From the NCBI RefSeq assembly GCF_902859765.1, contig NZ_CADIJV010000012.1, positions 79,785 through 143,784 on the forward strand: a DNA stretch of 64,000 nucleotides, written 5' to 3'. Both the position numbers and the translations under genes were made by a program. This DNA comes from Achromobacter pulmonis. GTDB lineage: Bacteria; Pseudomonadota; Gammaproteobacteria; Burkholderiales; Burkholderiaceae_B. Under the pieces are notes generated by a model. The model searched no databases. It saw nothing but the letters and a program-made list of their open reading frames with translations, and was not told the DNA's origin. Positions within the stretch are counted from its first letter, which is position 1. Every line of letters starts with the position of its first letter. Positions 10,598 to 19,949 of the stretch are shown here, piece after piece.

Positions 10598-11371
10598 TCA
10601 GGGCTTGCCGTCGGCAGGCCCGCTGTTCCTGGCGGCCGCCTTGGCGGCCGGTTTGCGCGCGGTCTTGCGGGCGGGCTTGGCGCCCGTCTTGGCGGCCTTG
10701 GCCGCCGGGGCGGCCGGCTTGGCCTGGGATTTGTCGGCTTCGGCGGCGGGCTGGCTGCCGGGCATCGATGCCGCCGTCGCCGCCGCGATCTGGTTGAATT
10801 GCTGTTGCAGCAGGTCCCACCAGGCCTTGGAGGCCGACTGCGCCGCCGCGCCCATCTGCTCGCTCATGCCTGGCTGGGCGCCGGCCGCGCCGCCCTCGGC
10901 CTCGGATGCCTTGGTGTCAGGCTGCGCGGCGGCCGGAGCGTCTTGCGGGGCGCTTTTGGGCGCGCTCTTGGCGGCCGGGGCCGGCTTCAGGCCCAGCACC
11001 ACCTCCAGCGGCGATGCCGCGCCGCTGTCGCGCACCGTACCCAGATCCAGGTTGGCGGCCGAATCGACAAAGGCGCGCAGGGTGCTGATGGTGGAGCGCT
11101 GCACTTCCATGCCCTGGATCGTGCTCGACAGCATCGACAGGTTCATGCGCAGCCAGTTCTCCACCGAACGCAGCTCGGCGATGCGGCGATCCAGGTCTTC
11201 CAGGTTCATGGGCGGCGCCATCGGCAGGCTGCTCGCCAGCCCGCCCGGTCCGGTCAGCCCGGCCCAGGCCTGGCGCATCATTTCCATGCTGGCCAGCAAG
11301 GGATTGCCCGACAGGTCGGAATTCTGGCCCATGCCGGGCAGGACGAACGGGTTGCTGTGTTGGTCGCTCAT
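10598..11371 (-). CDS. phaM: PhaM-like polyhydroxyalkanoate granule regulator
   Basis: A 257-aa protein. An N-terminal region (about residues 1-130) holds [25 protein letters not shown], which looks like a coiled coil. A low-complexity Ala/Pro linker follows, then a segment [21 protein letters not shown], and a C-terminal tail of Lys/Ala/Pro repeats ([12 protein letters not shown]-type) resembling histone H1. PhaM binds PHA synthase and, through the basic tail, DNA, helping partition granules. The start is the ATG at 11371, with GGGAAG upstream; an upstream TTG is less likely. No other PHA genes are nearby. Confidence 0.8.
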   Translation of the reverse strand: MSDQHSNPFVLPGMGQNSDLSGNPLLASMEMMRQAWAGLTGPGGLASSLPMAPPMNLEDLDRRIAELRSVENWLRMNLSMLSSTIQGMEVQRSTISTLRAFVDSAANLDLGTVRDSGAASPLEVVLGLKPAPAAKSAPKSAPQDAPAAAQPDTKASEAEGGAAGAQPGMSEQMGAAAQSASKAWWDLLQQQFNQIAAATAASMPGSQPAAEADKSQAKPAAPAAKAAKTGAKPARKTARKPAAKAAARNSGPADGKP

Positions 11372-11414
11372 TCCGGTCTTCCCATAGATCAAGAAACGCT
11401 GCCGGCCGGCACGG

Positions 11415-12071
11415 TCATCCCGGCAGCAGCTGGTTGTTCTCCACGCGCACGTGATCGCCGGACGCGAAAGCGAACGGCTGCGCGCTGCGGAACTGGCGCG
11501 TGCTGCCGTCGTTCATGCGGACCGTGAGCTCATAGTGCGTCACCGTTTGTTGCTGCCTGATATTACGCTCAACTTCACGGCCTGCCAAAGCGCCGCCCAC
11601 CGCCCCGAGCACGGTCAGCGCCGTCTTGCCGCTGCCGCCGCCGAACTGATTGCCGACCACCCCGCCCGCGACGCCGCCGGCGATGGTGCCGACCAGATGG
11701 TCGCTATTGTCCTTGACCGGCACCTGCACCTGGCGAATGGTTTCCACCACGCCGCAGGTGCGGCAGGCCTGCGCGGCCGGCGCGGGCGCGGGCCGGCCTT
11801 GCGCCTGGGCCTGAGCCTGGGCTGCTGGCGGTCGCGCGCCCGGGGCCTGCGGCTGGCCGGGGCTTGCGGGCTGGGCCGGCGCCAGGTTGGCGCCCTCGGG
11901 GCCGGCCTGGACCCGCGCATCCTCGGCGTGCGGCGTGGCCGATGGCGTCGGCAGCCAGCCCATCACGGCGGCCACACCGACCGAGCACATGACGATCACC
12001 GCGACGGCGGCGGCCGCGACCAGCGGATGCAGGCCGCGGCGGGGAGATTCGGTAGGGGCGGGATAATTCAT
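11415..12071 (-). CDS. Glycine-zipper 2TM domain membrane protein
   Basis: A 218-aa protein with an N-terminal membrane anchor (about residues 18-40, VAAAAVAVIVMCSVGVAAVMG), a long Ala/Pro/Gln-rich linker, and a C-terminal glycine-zipper hairpin (VGTIAGGVAGGVVGNQFGGG...VLGAVGGALAG, about 128-165) followed by a short domain with YELTVRMNDGSTRQF. This arrangement resembles SlyB-like envelope proteins, but there is no lipobox. Two cysteines (CRTC) precede the zipper. Role unknown; probably periplasm-facing envelope integrity. Confidence 0.75.
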   Translation of the reverse strand: MNYPAPTESPRRGLHPLVAAAAVAVIVMCSVGVAAVMGWLPTPSATPHAEDARVQAGPEGANLAPAQPASPGQPQAPGARPPAAQAQAQAQGRPAPAPAAQACRTCGVVETIRQVQVPVKDNSDHLVGTIAGGVAGGVVGNQFGGGSGKTALTVLGAVGGALAGREVERNIRQQQTVTHYELTVRMNDGSTRQFRSAQPFAFASGDHVRVENNQLLPG

Positions 12072-12202
12072 GACGATGCTCCATCGTTACTAACCGGCAG
12101 TGGTATAGCACCCGGACGCAGTTTCGGCATGTTGCGATGGTGACGCTTCATTGCTGCGCCAAGGCGATTGGACAGCCCCCGGCATTCGTGGAAAATAGCC
12201 TC

Positions 12203-12424
12203 ATGAATGCCATCACCTTGCCTCAGATCGAAGCGGCCATCAACTACTGGCGCAACCGCTCGCCTTCGACCGGCGATGAATGCCGCCTGTGTCCCGAAGC
12301 GGCCGCGCTGGCCGCCCCCTATGCCTTGATGATCATGTCGCACCGCCGCGAAGTGCCCGAGGCGGAACTCACCGACCCGGCCCGCGATGCGCTGGCCGGC
12401 TGGCGCGCGGCCGGCGGCCAATGA
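12203..12424 (+). CDS. Small DUF3717-type protein
   Basis: A 73-aa protein starting MNAITLPQIEAAINYWRNRSPS with a conserved CRLCPEAAALAAPYALMIM segment. It matches the short DUF3717 family of Burkholderiales; function unknown. The ATG at 12203 is preferred over an upstream in-frame codon because the family begins at this motif. It is a single plus-strand gene between minus-strand genes. Confidence 0.75.
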   Translation: MNAITLPQIEAAINYWRNRSPSTGDECRLCPEAAALAAPYALMIMSHRREVPEAELTDPARDALAGWRAAGGQ

Positions 12425-12493
12425 CGCCTGCGGGCCTTTGAGCAAGCGCGCCCGGCCGCGACATCCGGCCGGGGGCCGGCGACGGTCGCGGCG

Positions 12494-13099
12494 TCAGCCC
12501 TTGAGCAGGGCCTGGATATCGTGCACCAGGGCATCCACCCCGATGTTGTTGTTGGCCAGCACCCGCGATTCGCCCTTGCCGTCGAGCAGGTAGAACGCCG
12601 CGGTATGGTCCATGGTGTAGTTGCCGTCCTTGGTCGGCGCCTTGGCGTAGTAGGCCTTGAACGCGGCCGCCGCCTTCTTCACCTGGTCGGGCGTGCCGGT
12701 CAAACCCAGAAAACGCGGGTCGAACGCCGTTACGTATTGCTTGAGCACTTCCGGCGTGTCGCGCTCGGGGTCCACGGTGATCAGCAGCACCTGCACGCGC
12801 TCGGCGTCCGGCCCCAGCTTCTTCATGACCTCGGTCAGCTCGGCCAGCGAGGTCGGGCAGACGTCGGGACATTGCGTGAAGCCGAAGAACACCACCACCA
12901 CCTTGCCGGCGAAGTCCTGCAGCGTGCGCGTCTTGCCGTTGTAGTCCGACAGTTCCAGGCCGCGGCCCAGCTGGGTGCCGCTGATGTCGCTGCCCTTGAA
13001 CTGGGGCGCCTGCTCGCCGCAGGCGGCCAGGGCGGCGGTGAAAGCGGCGGCCGTGGCCAGGCGCAGGGCCAGGCGCCGGCTGGCGGAAAATACGGACAT
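12494..13099 (-). CDS. SCO1/SenC family copper chaperone
   Basis: A 201-aa lipoprotein-like, thioredoxin-fold protein that inserts copper into the Cu-A site of cytochrome c oxidase. The signal ends in a lipobox-like AALAAC (Cys about 27). The copper motif CPDVCP is at about residues 77-82 and the distal His in DHTAAFYLL near 164. The ATG at 13099 has GGAGG six bases upstream. It is the last gene of the minus-strand oxidase-assembly run, after ctaB. Confidence 0.93.
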   Translation of the reverse strand: MSVFSASRRLALRLATAAAFTAALAACGEQAPQFKGSDISGTQLGRGLELSDYNGKTRTLQDFAGKVVVVFFGFTQCPDVCPTSLAELTEVMKKLGPDAERVQVLLITVDPERDTPEVLKQYVTAFDPRFLGLTGTPDQVKKAAAAFKAYYAKAPTKDGNYTMDHTAAFYLLDGKGESRVLANNNIGVDALVHDIQALLKG

Positions 13100-13116
13100 C
13101 GACAACCTCCAGGGGG

Positions 13117-14010
13117 TCAGAGCAGCGCGACCCAGTGGTCCACCAGCAGGGCGCCGAACAGCAGCGCCAGGTAGAGAATGGAAAAACGGAACATGCTGCG
13201 GGCCAGTTCGTCGCTGTAGTTGCGGTACAGCCGCCAGGCGTACGACACGAACATGCCGCCCAGCACCAGCGCCGCCAGCAGATACAAGGCGCCACTCATG
13301 CGGATCGCGGTGGGCAGCAGCGTGGTGGCGACCAGCGCGATGCTGTAGAGCAGGATGTGCAAGCGGGTGAACTGCTGGCCATGCGTCACCGGCAGCATCG
13401 GCAGGCCGGCCTTGGCGTAGTCATGGTTGCGGTACAGCGCCAGCGCCCAGAAATGCGGCGGCGTCCAGATGAAGATGATCAGCACCAGCAGCCAGGCCTC
13501 GGCCGGCACCGAATCGGCCACCGCCGCCCAGCCCAGCGCCGGCGGCATGGCGCCCGACAGGCCGCCGATGACGATGTTCTGCGGCGTGCGCGGCTTGAGG
13601 ATGATGGTGTAGATCACCGCGTAGCCGACGAAGGTGGCGAAGGTCAGCCACATGGTCAGCGGGTTGACCAGCGTGTACAGCACGAACATGCCGGCCCCGC
13701 CCAGCAGGCCCGACAGGCTCAGCACCTGGAACGCGGAAATGGTGCCGCGCGCGGTGGCGCGCCGCGCCGTGCGCAGCATGCGCGCGTCGACTTCCTGCTC
13801 GATCAGGCAATTGATGGCGAAGGCGGCCGCCGCCAGCAACCAGATGCCGATGGTGCCGAACAGCACCCGCCGCATGTCCGGCACGCCCGGCACGGCCAGG
13901 AACATGCCAATCACCGCGCAGAACACCGCCAACTGGGTGACGCGCGGCTTGGTGAGCACGAAATATTGGCGGAGCAATCCGGATTGGGGAGCGGCAAGAC
14001 TGGTCATCAT
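13117..14010 (-). CDS. ctaB: Protoheme IX farnesyltransferase (heme O synthase)
   Basis: A 297-aa polytopic inner-membrane prenyltransferase of the UbiA superfamily that converts heme B to heme O. The first Asp-rich region [18 protein letters not shown] (about residues 66-83) binds Mg-pyrophosphate, and [15 protein letters not shown] (about 180-194) is typical of the family. It sits between ctaA and SCO in the oxidase-assembly operon and supplies heme O to CtaA. Confidence 0.96.
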   Translation of the reverse strand: MMTSLAAPQSGLLRQYFVLTKPRVTQLAVFCAVIGMFLAVPGVPDMRRVLFGTIGIWLLAAAAFAINCLIEQEVDARMLRTARRATARGTISAFQVLSLSGLLGGAGMFVLYTLVNPLTMWLTFATFVGYAVIYTIILKPRTPQNIVIGGLSGAMPPALGWAAVADSVPAEAWLLVLIIFIWTPPHFWALALYRNHDYAKAGLPMLPVTHGQQFTRLHILLYSIALVATTLLPTAIRMSGALYLLAALVLGGMFVSYAWRLYRNYSDELARSMFRFSILYLALLFGALLVDHWVALL

Positions 14011-14020
14011 GGACCCTATT

Positions 14021-15055
14021 TTAAACGCGCACCGAATTGGGGCCGTAGCCCCCGGCCGGCGCCGCGCCCGCGGTGGACAGGCGCACCATCAACACCACGG
14101 CGGCCAGCGTCAGGCCAGCCGCCCCGCCATTGTGCAACACCGCGATCAAGAGTGGCCACTGGAAGAAGATGGTGGTCAGCCCTGTCAGCAGTTGCGCGCC
14201 CAGCAGAGCCAGCATCAGCGTGGCCGGGCCGCGCAGTCCGCGGTCGGCGCGCAGGCGCCAGGCCAGCACGCCCAGGTAGGCGAACACGACGAAGGCGAAA
14301 TTGCGATGCACCCAGTGGATCGCCGTTAGCGCCGGCTGCGAGATCATCTCGCCGGACGGCAGTTCGCCCAGCCCGCGGATGATCGAATAGCCGCCATGGA
14401 AGTCCATGTCCGGCACCCACTTGCCGTGGCACATGGGGAAGTCCATGCAGGCCAGGGCCGCGTAGTTGGTGCTGACCCAGCCGCCCAGCGTCACCTGGAT
14501 CAGCAGCAGGATGAAACCGCCCACCACCCAGGGCTTGAAACGCCGCGCCGCGGCGGCCACGGCGTGGTGCGGCCGCTCGCGCGCCGACAGCCAGGTCATC
14601 AGCGCCAGCACCGACAGACCGAACACCAGGTGCGCCGTAACCACGGCGGGCATCAGTTTGTGCGTCACGGTCCAGGCGCCGAACGCGCCCTGCACGCACA
14701 CCGCCACCAGCGTGGTCACTGCCAGGGCCGGCGAACGGCCCAGCTCGCGCCGGTAGCGCCACGCCATGTAGACGATGCCGATGATCAGCATACCGAGGAT
14801 CGAGCCGACATAGCGGTGGATCATCTCGATCCAGGCCTTGGACAGCGTCACCGGGCCGAACGGCATGGCCTGCGAGGCCTGGTGGATGTCGCCCATCGCC
14901 CCCAGCGGGGTGACATTGCCATAGCAGCCGGGCCAGTCCGGGCAGCCCAGGCCCGAATCCGTCAAGCGCACGAAGGCGCCAAACATGATCAGGTCCAGCG
15001 TCAGGAACCAGGTGAAGAAGACGAGTTTGCGATACCGCGCTTTGATGCGTTCCAT
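14021..15055 (-). CDS. ctaA: Heme A synthase (COX15/CtaA family)
   Basis: A 344-aa multi-pass membrane protein converting heme O to heme A for cytochrome aa3. It contains the family signatures [17 protein letters not shown] (about residues 30-46), [11 protein letters not shown] and WVHRNFAF, which carry heme-ligating histidines. The ATG at 15055 is used; an in-frame TTG three codons earlier is possible. The next gene, ctaB, begins 10 bp downstream, so heme O and heme A synthesis are co-expressed. Confidence 0.95.
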   Translation of the reverse strand: MERIKARYRKLVFFTWFLTLDLIMFGAFVRLTDSGLGCPDWPGCYGNVTPLGAMGDIHQASQAMPFGPVTLSKAWIEMIHRYVGSILGMLIIGIVYMAWRYRRELGRSPALAVTTLVAVCVQGAFGAWTVTHKLMPAVVTAHLVFGLSVLALMTWLSARERPHHAVAAAARRFKPWVVGGFILLLIQVTLGGWVSTNYAALACMDFPMCHGKWVPDMDFHGGYSIIRGLGELPSGEMISQPALTAIHWVHRNFAFVVFAYLGVLAWRLRADRGLRGPATLMLALLGAQLLTGLTTIFFQWPLLIAVLHNGGAAGLTLAAVVLMVRLSTAGAAPAGGYGPNSVRV

Positions 15056-15077
15056 GGAAACCAACTGAATAACCGAT

Positions 15078-15713
15078 TCAACCGATGCGCGAGTTATAGA
15101 CCAGCTTGCTGATGTCCTTGCGCACCTTCACGCCGTCGGCGTCGGCGGGATACTGCATCATCAGGTTGCCCAGGGGATCAATCACCCAGATCGGCTGCGC
15201 CAGCCCGGGTTGACCGGCCGCGCTGTCGCGCGCCAGCAGGAAACGCGCCAACTGATCGGGATCGGCGCGCAGCATGACCGTGCCCTGGTAGGCCTGCAGC
15301 ACCTTGTCCGGCACCGGGCCGTCGTCGGTGATGAACCAGACCCGCGCCAGGCGGTCGACGTTCTTGCCCTGGCTGGCGTGGGTGTTGCGGGTGATGTAGA
15401 GCTTGCGGGCGCAGCTTTCAGGGCAGGCCGCGCCGTCGGCCGCCACCAGCAGCCACTTGCCCTTCAGGCTCCCCAGGTCGAACGGCTTGCCGTCCAGCGT
15501 GGTCAGTTTGAGCGCCTCGGGCGCCGGCATCGGCCGCTGCGGCTCGATCAGTTGGCCATAGTTGCTGGCGTCAGCCGGCCACCATTGCGGGTTCATATAG
15601 ACCACGAAGGCCGCCACGATCGGCGCCAGCGTGCACAGGAACACCAGCACCATCGGCATCAGCGAGCGCCGGGCGGGTTGGGAAGCAGTCATGTCGCGAG
15701 CCACGTGGGTCAT
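15078..15713 (-). CDS. Membrane-anchored SCO-like thioredoxin-fold protein
   Basis: A 211-aa protein with one N-terminal membrane helix (about residues 19-40, PMVLVFLCTLAPIVAAFVVYM) and a periplasmic thioredoxin-like domain with a CPESC (CxxxC) motif at about 97-101, the spacing used by SCO copper chaperones. A second in-frame ATG is at residue 8. Between SURF1 and ctaA, it is probably an oxidase-assembly factor, perhaps a thiol reductase or second copper chaperone; the exact role is not established here. Confidence 0.8.
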   Translation of the reverse strand: MTHVARDMTASQPARRSLMPMVLVFLCTLAPIVAAFVVYMNPQWWPADASNYGQLIEPQRPMPAPEALKLTTLDGKPFDLGSLKGKWLLVAADGAACPESCARKLYITRNTHASQGKNVDRLARVWFITDDGPVPDKVLQAYQGTVMLRADPDQLARFLLARDSAAGQPGLAQPIWVIDPLGNLMMQYPADADGVKVRKDISKLVYNSRIG

Positions 15714-15737
15714 GGATTCTGTTGTCGGAAAAGGGGG

Positions 15738-16535
15738 TCAGGCCGCCGGATGGTCGGTCCCGCGTTGGCGCATGCGCTTGATGGCGCCCCCCAGCACCAC
15801 CAGCCAGGCAATGGCGGCAAACAAGGCAAAGGAGAACCATTCGACGGCGTACACCGTGTTCTGCTGGAAATTCACCGACGGTTGCGGCCAGTCGTGCACC
15901 AGGCCGTCGTCCTCGCCGTTGCCGAACTGGCTCATCACGGTGGGCAGCAGCGTCAAGCCGGTGGCCTTTGCATAAGCGTCCAGCGGCAGGTTCTGCACCT
16001 GCGGCGCCGCGCCGCCGGCCGCGGGCAGTCTGGCCGGCAGGCTGGAGGCGTCCTGGCCGCCCAGCGACCACAATTCAAACATGCGCGGCACGCGTGGCGA
16101 CAGCTCGCCCTTGATGGTCTGCACGCCCTCGGGCGTGGCCGGCAGCACCGGCGCGCCCTGGCCCTGGATCACCCGCGGCAGCCAGCCGCGCAGCACCAGC
16201 ACCGCGCTGCGGCTGCCGGCATCCAGCAGCAGCGGCGTGGCCAGCCAGTAGCCGGGCTTGCCGTCGTGGTTGCGGTTGTCCAGCAGTACACTGAACTCGG
16301 GCAGCCAGGTGCCGCGGGCCTCGGCCACGCGCCACGGTTTCATGGCGGCCGGCGCGGTCGACGGCGCCAGCGCCAGCGGCGCTTGCTTGCGGCCGGCTTC
16401 GATAGCCGCCAGAATGTCGCGTCGCTCGTCGGCCCGCCGCAGCTGCCATTGGCCCAACGAGGCCAGGATCACCACGGCGATCCCCAGCAGGAGCAAAGCG
16501 GCTACCGTGTAGCGGGTTGAATGCGGTCGGGCCAT
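15738..16535 (-). CDS. SURF1 family cytochrome oxidase biogenesis protein
   Basis: A 265-aa inner-membrane protein with one helix at each end (about residues 9-27 and 233-252) and a periplasmic domain between. Family signatures are LGQWQLRRADERR, near 24-36, and LRGWLPR. SURF1 helps insert heme A into subunit I. The ATG at 16535 gives MARPHSTRYT directly before the first helix. It is divergent, by 36 bp, from the small plus-strand twin-transmembrane gene. Confidence 0.93.
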   Translation of the reverse strand: MARPHSTRYTVAALLLLGIAVVILASLGQWQLRRADERRDILAAIEAGRKQAPLALAPSTAPAAMKPWRVAEARGTWLPEFSVLLDNRNHDGKPGYWLATPLLLDAGSRSAVLVLRGWLPRVIQGQGAPVLPATPEGVQTIKGELSPRVPRMFELWSLGGQDASSLPARLPAAGGAAPQVQNLPLDAYAKATGLTLLPTVMSQFGNGEDDGLVHDWPQPSVNFQQNTVYAVEWFSFALFAAIAWLVVLGGAIKRMRQRGTDHPAA

Positions 16536-16571
16536 TTGTCTTGAATCAATCGATTTTGTCCGGAGACCATC

Positions 16572-16772
16572 ATGCGCGTTTTCGTCGTACTGGCCTTCAT
16601 CGGTATCCTGGCCAGTCTGGCATCCGCCCTGGTCTACCTGATGCGGGACAAAGGCAGCACCAACCGCACGGTCAATGCGCTGACGGTGCGCATCGGCCTG
16701 TCGGTGGCCCTGTTCCTGTTCGTGCTGTTCGCCCACCACATGGGCTGGATCGAAAGCACCGGTTTTAGATAG
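16572..16772 (+). CDS. Twin-transmembrane small protein (DUF2909-like)
   Basis: A 66-aa protein with two hydrophobic helices (about residues 3-23 and 41-59) joined by a short polar loop MRDKGSTNRTVNALTVR. It resembles the DUF2909 family often found beside SURF1 and Cox3, suggesting a link to oxidase assembly or stability. It is the only plus-strand gene inside the oxidase cluster, between convergent cox3 and divergent SURF1. Confidence 0.82.
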   Translation: MRVFVVLAFIGILASLASALVYLMRDKGSTNRTVNALTVRIGLSVALFLFVLFAHHMGWIESTGFR

Positions 16773-16934
16773 GCCCGCGCGCGGCCGGTTCCCCGGTCCG
16801 CGCCTCGCGGTCCAGCCGTATTGGAACACGGACCGCCAGCAAGCGAAGGGCGAGGCCCGTGGCGCCGGTTTCCCGGCGGCCCGCCAGCCTCGCCCCGTCC
16901 GGCGGATCGGCCCGGCGCTGCCGGGCCCCGCGTC

Positions 16935-17810
16935 TTAGAACCAGTAGACGAACAGATACAGGCCCAGCCACACCACGTCCACGAAGTGCCAGTACCAGGC
17001 GGCGCCCTCGAAGCCGAAGTGATGATCGGGCCGGAAATGGCCGCGCATCAGGCGGATCAGAATGACCGTCAGCATCGTGGCGCCCAGAATCACATGGAAA
17101 CCATGGAAGCCGGTCAGCATGTAGAACAGCGAACCGTAAGCGCCCGAGTTGAACTTGAGGTTCAGCTCGGTGTACGCGTGGTGGTATTCAGCGGCCTGGC
17201 AGGCCACGAAGATGAAACCCAGGATGACCGTGGCGGCCAGCCAGAACATGGTCTTGCCGCGGTGGTTCTCGCGCAGCGCGTGGTGAGCGATGGTCAGCGT
17301 CACGCCCGAGCTCAGCAGCAGCGCGGTGTTGATGGTCGGCAGCCAGAACGGGCCCACGGTCTGGAAGGGCTCGACCACGCCGGCCGGGCCTAGGTTGGGC
17401 CACACCGCCTGGAAGTCGGGCCACAGCATCAAGCGGTGGTCCATGTCGCCCAGCCACGGCGTGGTGATGGTGCGCACGTACCAGAGGGCGCCAAAGAACG
17501 CCGCGAAGAACATCACTTCCGAGAAGATGAACCAGCTCATGCCCCAGCGGTAGGAGCCGTCGATGCGCTTGCTGTTCAGGCCGGCCTCGGACTCCTGGAT
17601 GGCATCGCCGAACCAGTAATACAGCACCACGATCAGCCCGATGAAGCCGGCCAGCACCGACCATTTGGCCCAACTCACGCCGTTGATCCAGCCCGCGGCG
17701 CCCAGGCCCATGAACAGCAGCGCCACGGCCGTGCGCACGGGGTGGCCCGAGTCGGCGGGCACGAAGTAATAGGGTGCCTCTTTACCTTGAACCGAGTGGC
17801 TTGCACTCAT
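16935..17810 (-). CDS. ctaE: Cytochrome c oxidase subunit III
   Basis: A 291-aa polytopic membrane subunit of the aa3 oxidase with the expected helix pattern. Conserved segments include MSWFIFSEVMFFAAFFGALWY (about residues 90-110), YHHAYTELNLKFNSGAYGSLFYMLTGFHGFH and the C-terminal WYWHFVDVVWLGLYLFVYWF. It closes the minus-strand structural operon that starts with cox2, after cox1 and two small genes. Confidence 0.97.
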   Translation of the reverse strand: MSASHSVQGKEAPYYFVPADSGHPVRTAVALLFMGLGAAGWINGVSWAKWSVLAGFIGLIVVLYYWFGDAIQESEAGLNSKRIDGSYRWGMSWFIFSEVMFFAAFFGALWYVRTITTPWLGDMDHRLMLWPDFQAVWPNLGPAGVVEPFQTVGPFWLPTINTALLLSSGVTLTIAHHALRENHRGKTMFWLAATVILGFIFVACQAAEYHHAYTELNLKFNSGAYGSLFYMLTGFHGFHVILGATMLTVILIRLMRGHFRPDHHFGFEGAAWYWHFVDVVWLGLYLFVYWF

Positions 17811-17848
17811 GGCTTTCTCCCTGGTACTGATTTATAGAATTAAGTGAT

Positions 17849-18073
17849 TCAAGTCAGGCTGGATACCGCCCAACGCACAATTAACACCAGCACGGCCACG
17901 AAGATCGCCGCCGCCAGCAACCCCGCCACGATCACATGGACGGGATTGAGCCTGGCGCTGTCCTCGCGATAGCCCGCGCCCTTGCGGACGCCAAAAAATC
18001 CCCACGCCACCGCCTTCATCGTCTGGAAGAAGCTCAGCTTGCGCTGGGCGGATTCACGCAGGTCGTCGCTCAT
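17849..18073 (-). CDS. DUF2970 small membrane protein
   Basis: A 74-aa protein with a soluble N-terminus (FFQTMKAVAWGFFGVRKGAGYREDSARL, about residues 15-42) and one C-terminal membrane helix (about 46-68). It fits the DUF2970 family, regularly encoded between cox1 and cox3 in betaproteobacteria. It probably assists oxidase assembly, though no activity is known. Confidence 0.8.
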   Translation of the reverse strand: MSDDLRESAQRKLSFFQTMKAVAWGFFGVRKGAGYREDSARLNPVHVIVAGLLAAAIFVAVLVLIVRWAVSSLT

Positions 18074-18079
18074 GGCTCG

Positions 18080-18214
18080 CTATCCGCCAATGGCCTTGCC
18101 CGCCAGCAGCGCCGAACCGCGGAACACGGTCCAGGCGAACACGGCGATGACGAATACCAGCAGAACCAGTCCTGCGATCTTGTTGCGTCGGCGCTGCTCG
18201 GGTGTCATGGCCAT
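18080..18214 (-). CDS. Very small cytochrome oxidase assembly protein
   Basis: A 44-aa peptide starting MAMTPEQRRRNKIAG with one hydrophobic helix (about residues 15-30, LVLLVFVIAVFAWTVF). It matches the tiny 'cytochrome oxidase small assembly protein' family found right after cox1 in Burkholderiales. A second ATG at 18208 would give 42 aa. The gene ends six bases before DUF2970, leaving no room for the Cox11/CtaG gene often found here. Confidence 0.7.
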   Translation of the reverse strand: MAMTPEQRRRNKIAGLVLLVFVIAVFAWTVFRGSALLAGKAIGG

Positions 18215-18243
18215 GCTGCCTGTTACGGGGTTGGAATCGGCGC

Positions 18244-19851
18244 TCACTTGACTTCGGGCGGCGTCTCGAAGGTGTGGAATGGCGCGGGCGACGGCACCGT
18301 CCATTCCAGCCCTTCGGCGCCCTCCCACGGCTTGGCCGTGGCCTTTTCGCCCTTGCCCATGTAGCAGCGCAGCACCGCCCACAGGAAGATCAGTTGCGAC
18401 AGGCCGAACCAGAAAGCGCCGATGGTGGCGATCTGGTGGAACGTCGTGAACTGCGCAGCGTAGTCGGCGTAGCGACGCGGCATGCCGGCCAGGCCCAGGA
18501 AGTGCATCGGGAAGAAGGTCACGTTGAACGAGATCAGCGTCGACCAGAAGTGCAGCTTGCCCAGCTTTTCGCTGTACATGCGGCCCGTCCACTTGGGCAG
18601 CCAGTAGTAGGTGCCGGCGAACAGCGCGAACAGGGAGCCGGCCACCAGCACGTAGTGGAAGTGGGCCACCACGTAATAGGTGTCATGCACCTGGATGTCG
18701 ATCGGCGCGACCGACAGGATCAGGCCGGTGAAGCCGCCCATCGTGAACACGAAGATAAAGCCGATCGAGAACAGCATCGGCGTCTCGAACGTCATCGAAC
18801 CGCGCCACATGGTGGCAACCCAGTTGAACACCTTCACTCCGGTCGGAATGGAGATGAGCATGGTGGCGTACATGAAGTACAGCTGCCCGGTCACCGGCAT
18901 GCCGGTGGTGAACATGTGGTGGGCCCAGACGATGAACGACAGCACGGCGATCGAGGCGGTGGCATATACCATCGAGGCATAGCCGAACAGCTTCTTGCGG
19001 GCGAACGCGGGCACGATGGCCGACACGATGCCGAACGCCGGCAGGATCATGATGTAGACCTCGGGGTGCCCGAAGAACCAGAACACGTGCTGGTACAGCA
19101 CCGGGTCGCCGCCGGCGGCGGCGTTGAAAAAGCCGGTGCCGAAGTGGCGGTCGGTCAGCACCATGGTGATGGCGGCGGCCAGCACCGGCATCACGGCCAG
19201 CAGCAGGAAGGCGGTGATCAGCCAGGTCCAGCAGAACAGCGGCATCTTCATCAGCGTCATGCCGGGCGCGCGCATGTTCAGCACGGTCACGATGATGTTG
19301 ATGGCGCCCATGATCGAGGACGCGCCCATGATGTGCATGGCGAAGATGGCCAGGTCCATGCCCGGGCCCATCTGCAGCGACAGCGGCGCGTACAGCGTCC
19401 AGCCGGCGGCGGTGGCGCCTCCCGGCACGAAGAACGACGCCGTCAGCATGATCGCGGCCACCGGCAGCAGCCAGAAGCTGAAGTTGTTCATGCGCGCGAA
19501 GGCCATGTCGGACGCGCCGATCTGCATCGGGATCATCCAGTTGGCGAAGCCCACGAAGGCCGGCATGATGGCGCCGAACACCATGATCAGGCCGTGCATG
19601 GTGGTGAACTGGTTGAACAGCTCGGGGCGGAAGAACTGCAGGCCCGGCTCGAACAGCTCGGTACGCAGCAGCAGCGCCAGCGTGCCGCCTTCGAGCAGCA
19701 TGACGAACGAGAAGATGAGATACATCGTCCCGATGTCTTTGTGATTGGTGGCGAAAAGCCAGCGACGCCAGCCGGTGGGGGTGGCGTGGTGGTGGTCATC
19801 GTGACCGTGGCCGTGGCCCGGCGACACGTGGTCTACAGTGACGCTGCTCAT
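18244..19851 (-). CDS. ctaD: Cytochrome c oxidase subunit I
   Basis: A 535-aa heme-copper oxidase catalytic subunit with about 12 membrane helices. Recognisable parts are the heme a and a3/Cu-B histidine regions ([18 protein letters not shown], about residues 257-274, carrying the cross-linked His-Tyr, and VVAHFHYVL) and the K/D-channel segments. The N-terminus carries an extra histidine-rich stretch ([14 protein letters not shown]) before the first helix that could bind metal. Electrons arrive via Cox2. Confidence 0.98.
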   Translation of the reverse strand: MSSVTVDHVSPGHGHGHDDHHHATPTGWRRWLFATNHKDIGTMYLIFSFVMLLEGGTLALLLRTELFEPGLQFFRPELFNQFTTMHGLIMVFGAIMPAFVGFANWMIPMQIGASDMAFARMNNFSFWLLPVAAIMLTASFFVPGGATAAGWTLYAPLSLQMGPGMDLAIFAMHIMGASSIMGAINIIVTVLNMRAPGMTLMKMPLFCWTWLITAFLLLAVMPVLAAAITMVLTDRHFGTGFFNAAAGGDPVLYQHVFWFFGHPEVYIMILPAFGIVSAIVPAFARKKLFGYASMVYATASIAVLSFIVWAHHMFTTGMPVTGQLYFMYATMLISIPTGVKVFNWVATMWRGSMTFETPMLFSIGFIFVFTMGGFTGLILSVAPIDIQVHDTYYVVAHFHYVLVAGSLFALFAGTYYWLPKWTGRMYSEKLGKLHFWSTLISFNVTFFPMHFLGLAGMPRRYADYAAQFTTFHQIATIGAFWFGLSQLIFLWAVLRCYMGKGEKATAKPWEGAEGLEWTVPSPAPFHTFETPPEVK

Positions 19852-19949
19852 GATGGACTCCTTCCTGCTGAGTGCCGGCCCCGTTCCACGGAACCGGCAG
19901 GGTATCTCTGACTAAACGGAACCAGCTCTGCGTTGGGAAGCGGGCGCGA

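Noticed and set aside
10536-10820. N-terminal extension of GlmU
   Set aside because: The open frame continues upstream of 10535, but the translation is the shadow of the PhaM basic tail; [10 protein letters not shown] is the canonical GlmU start.
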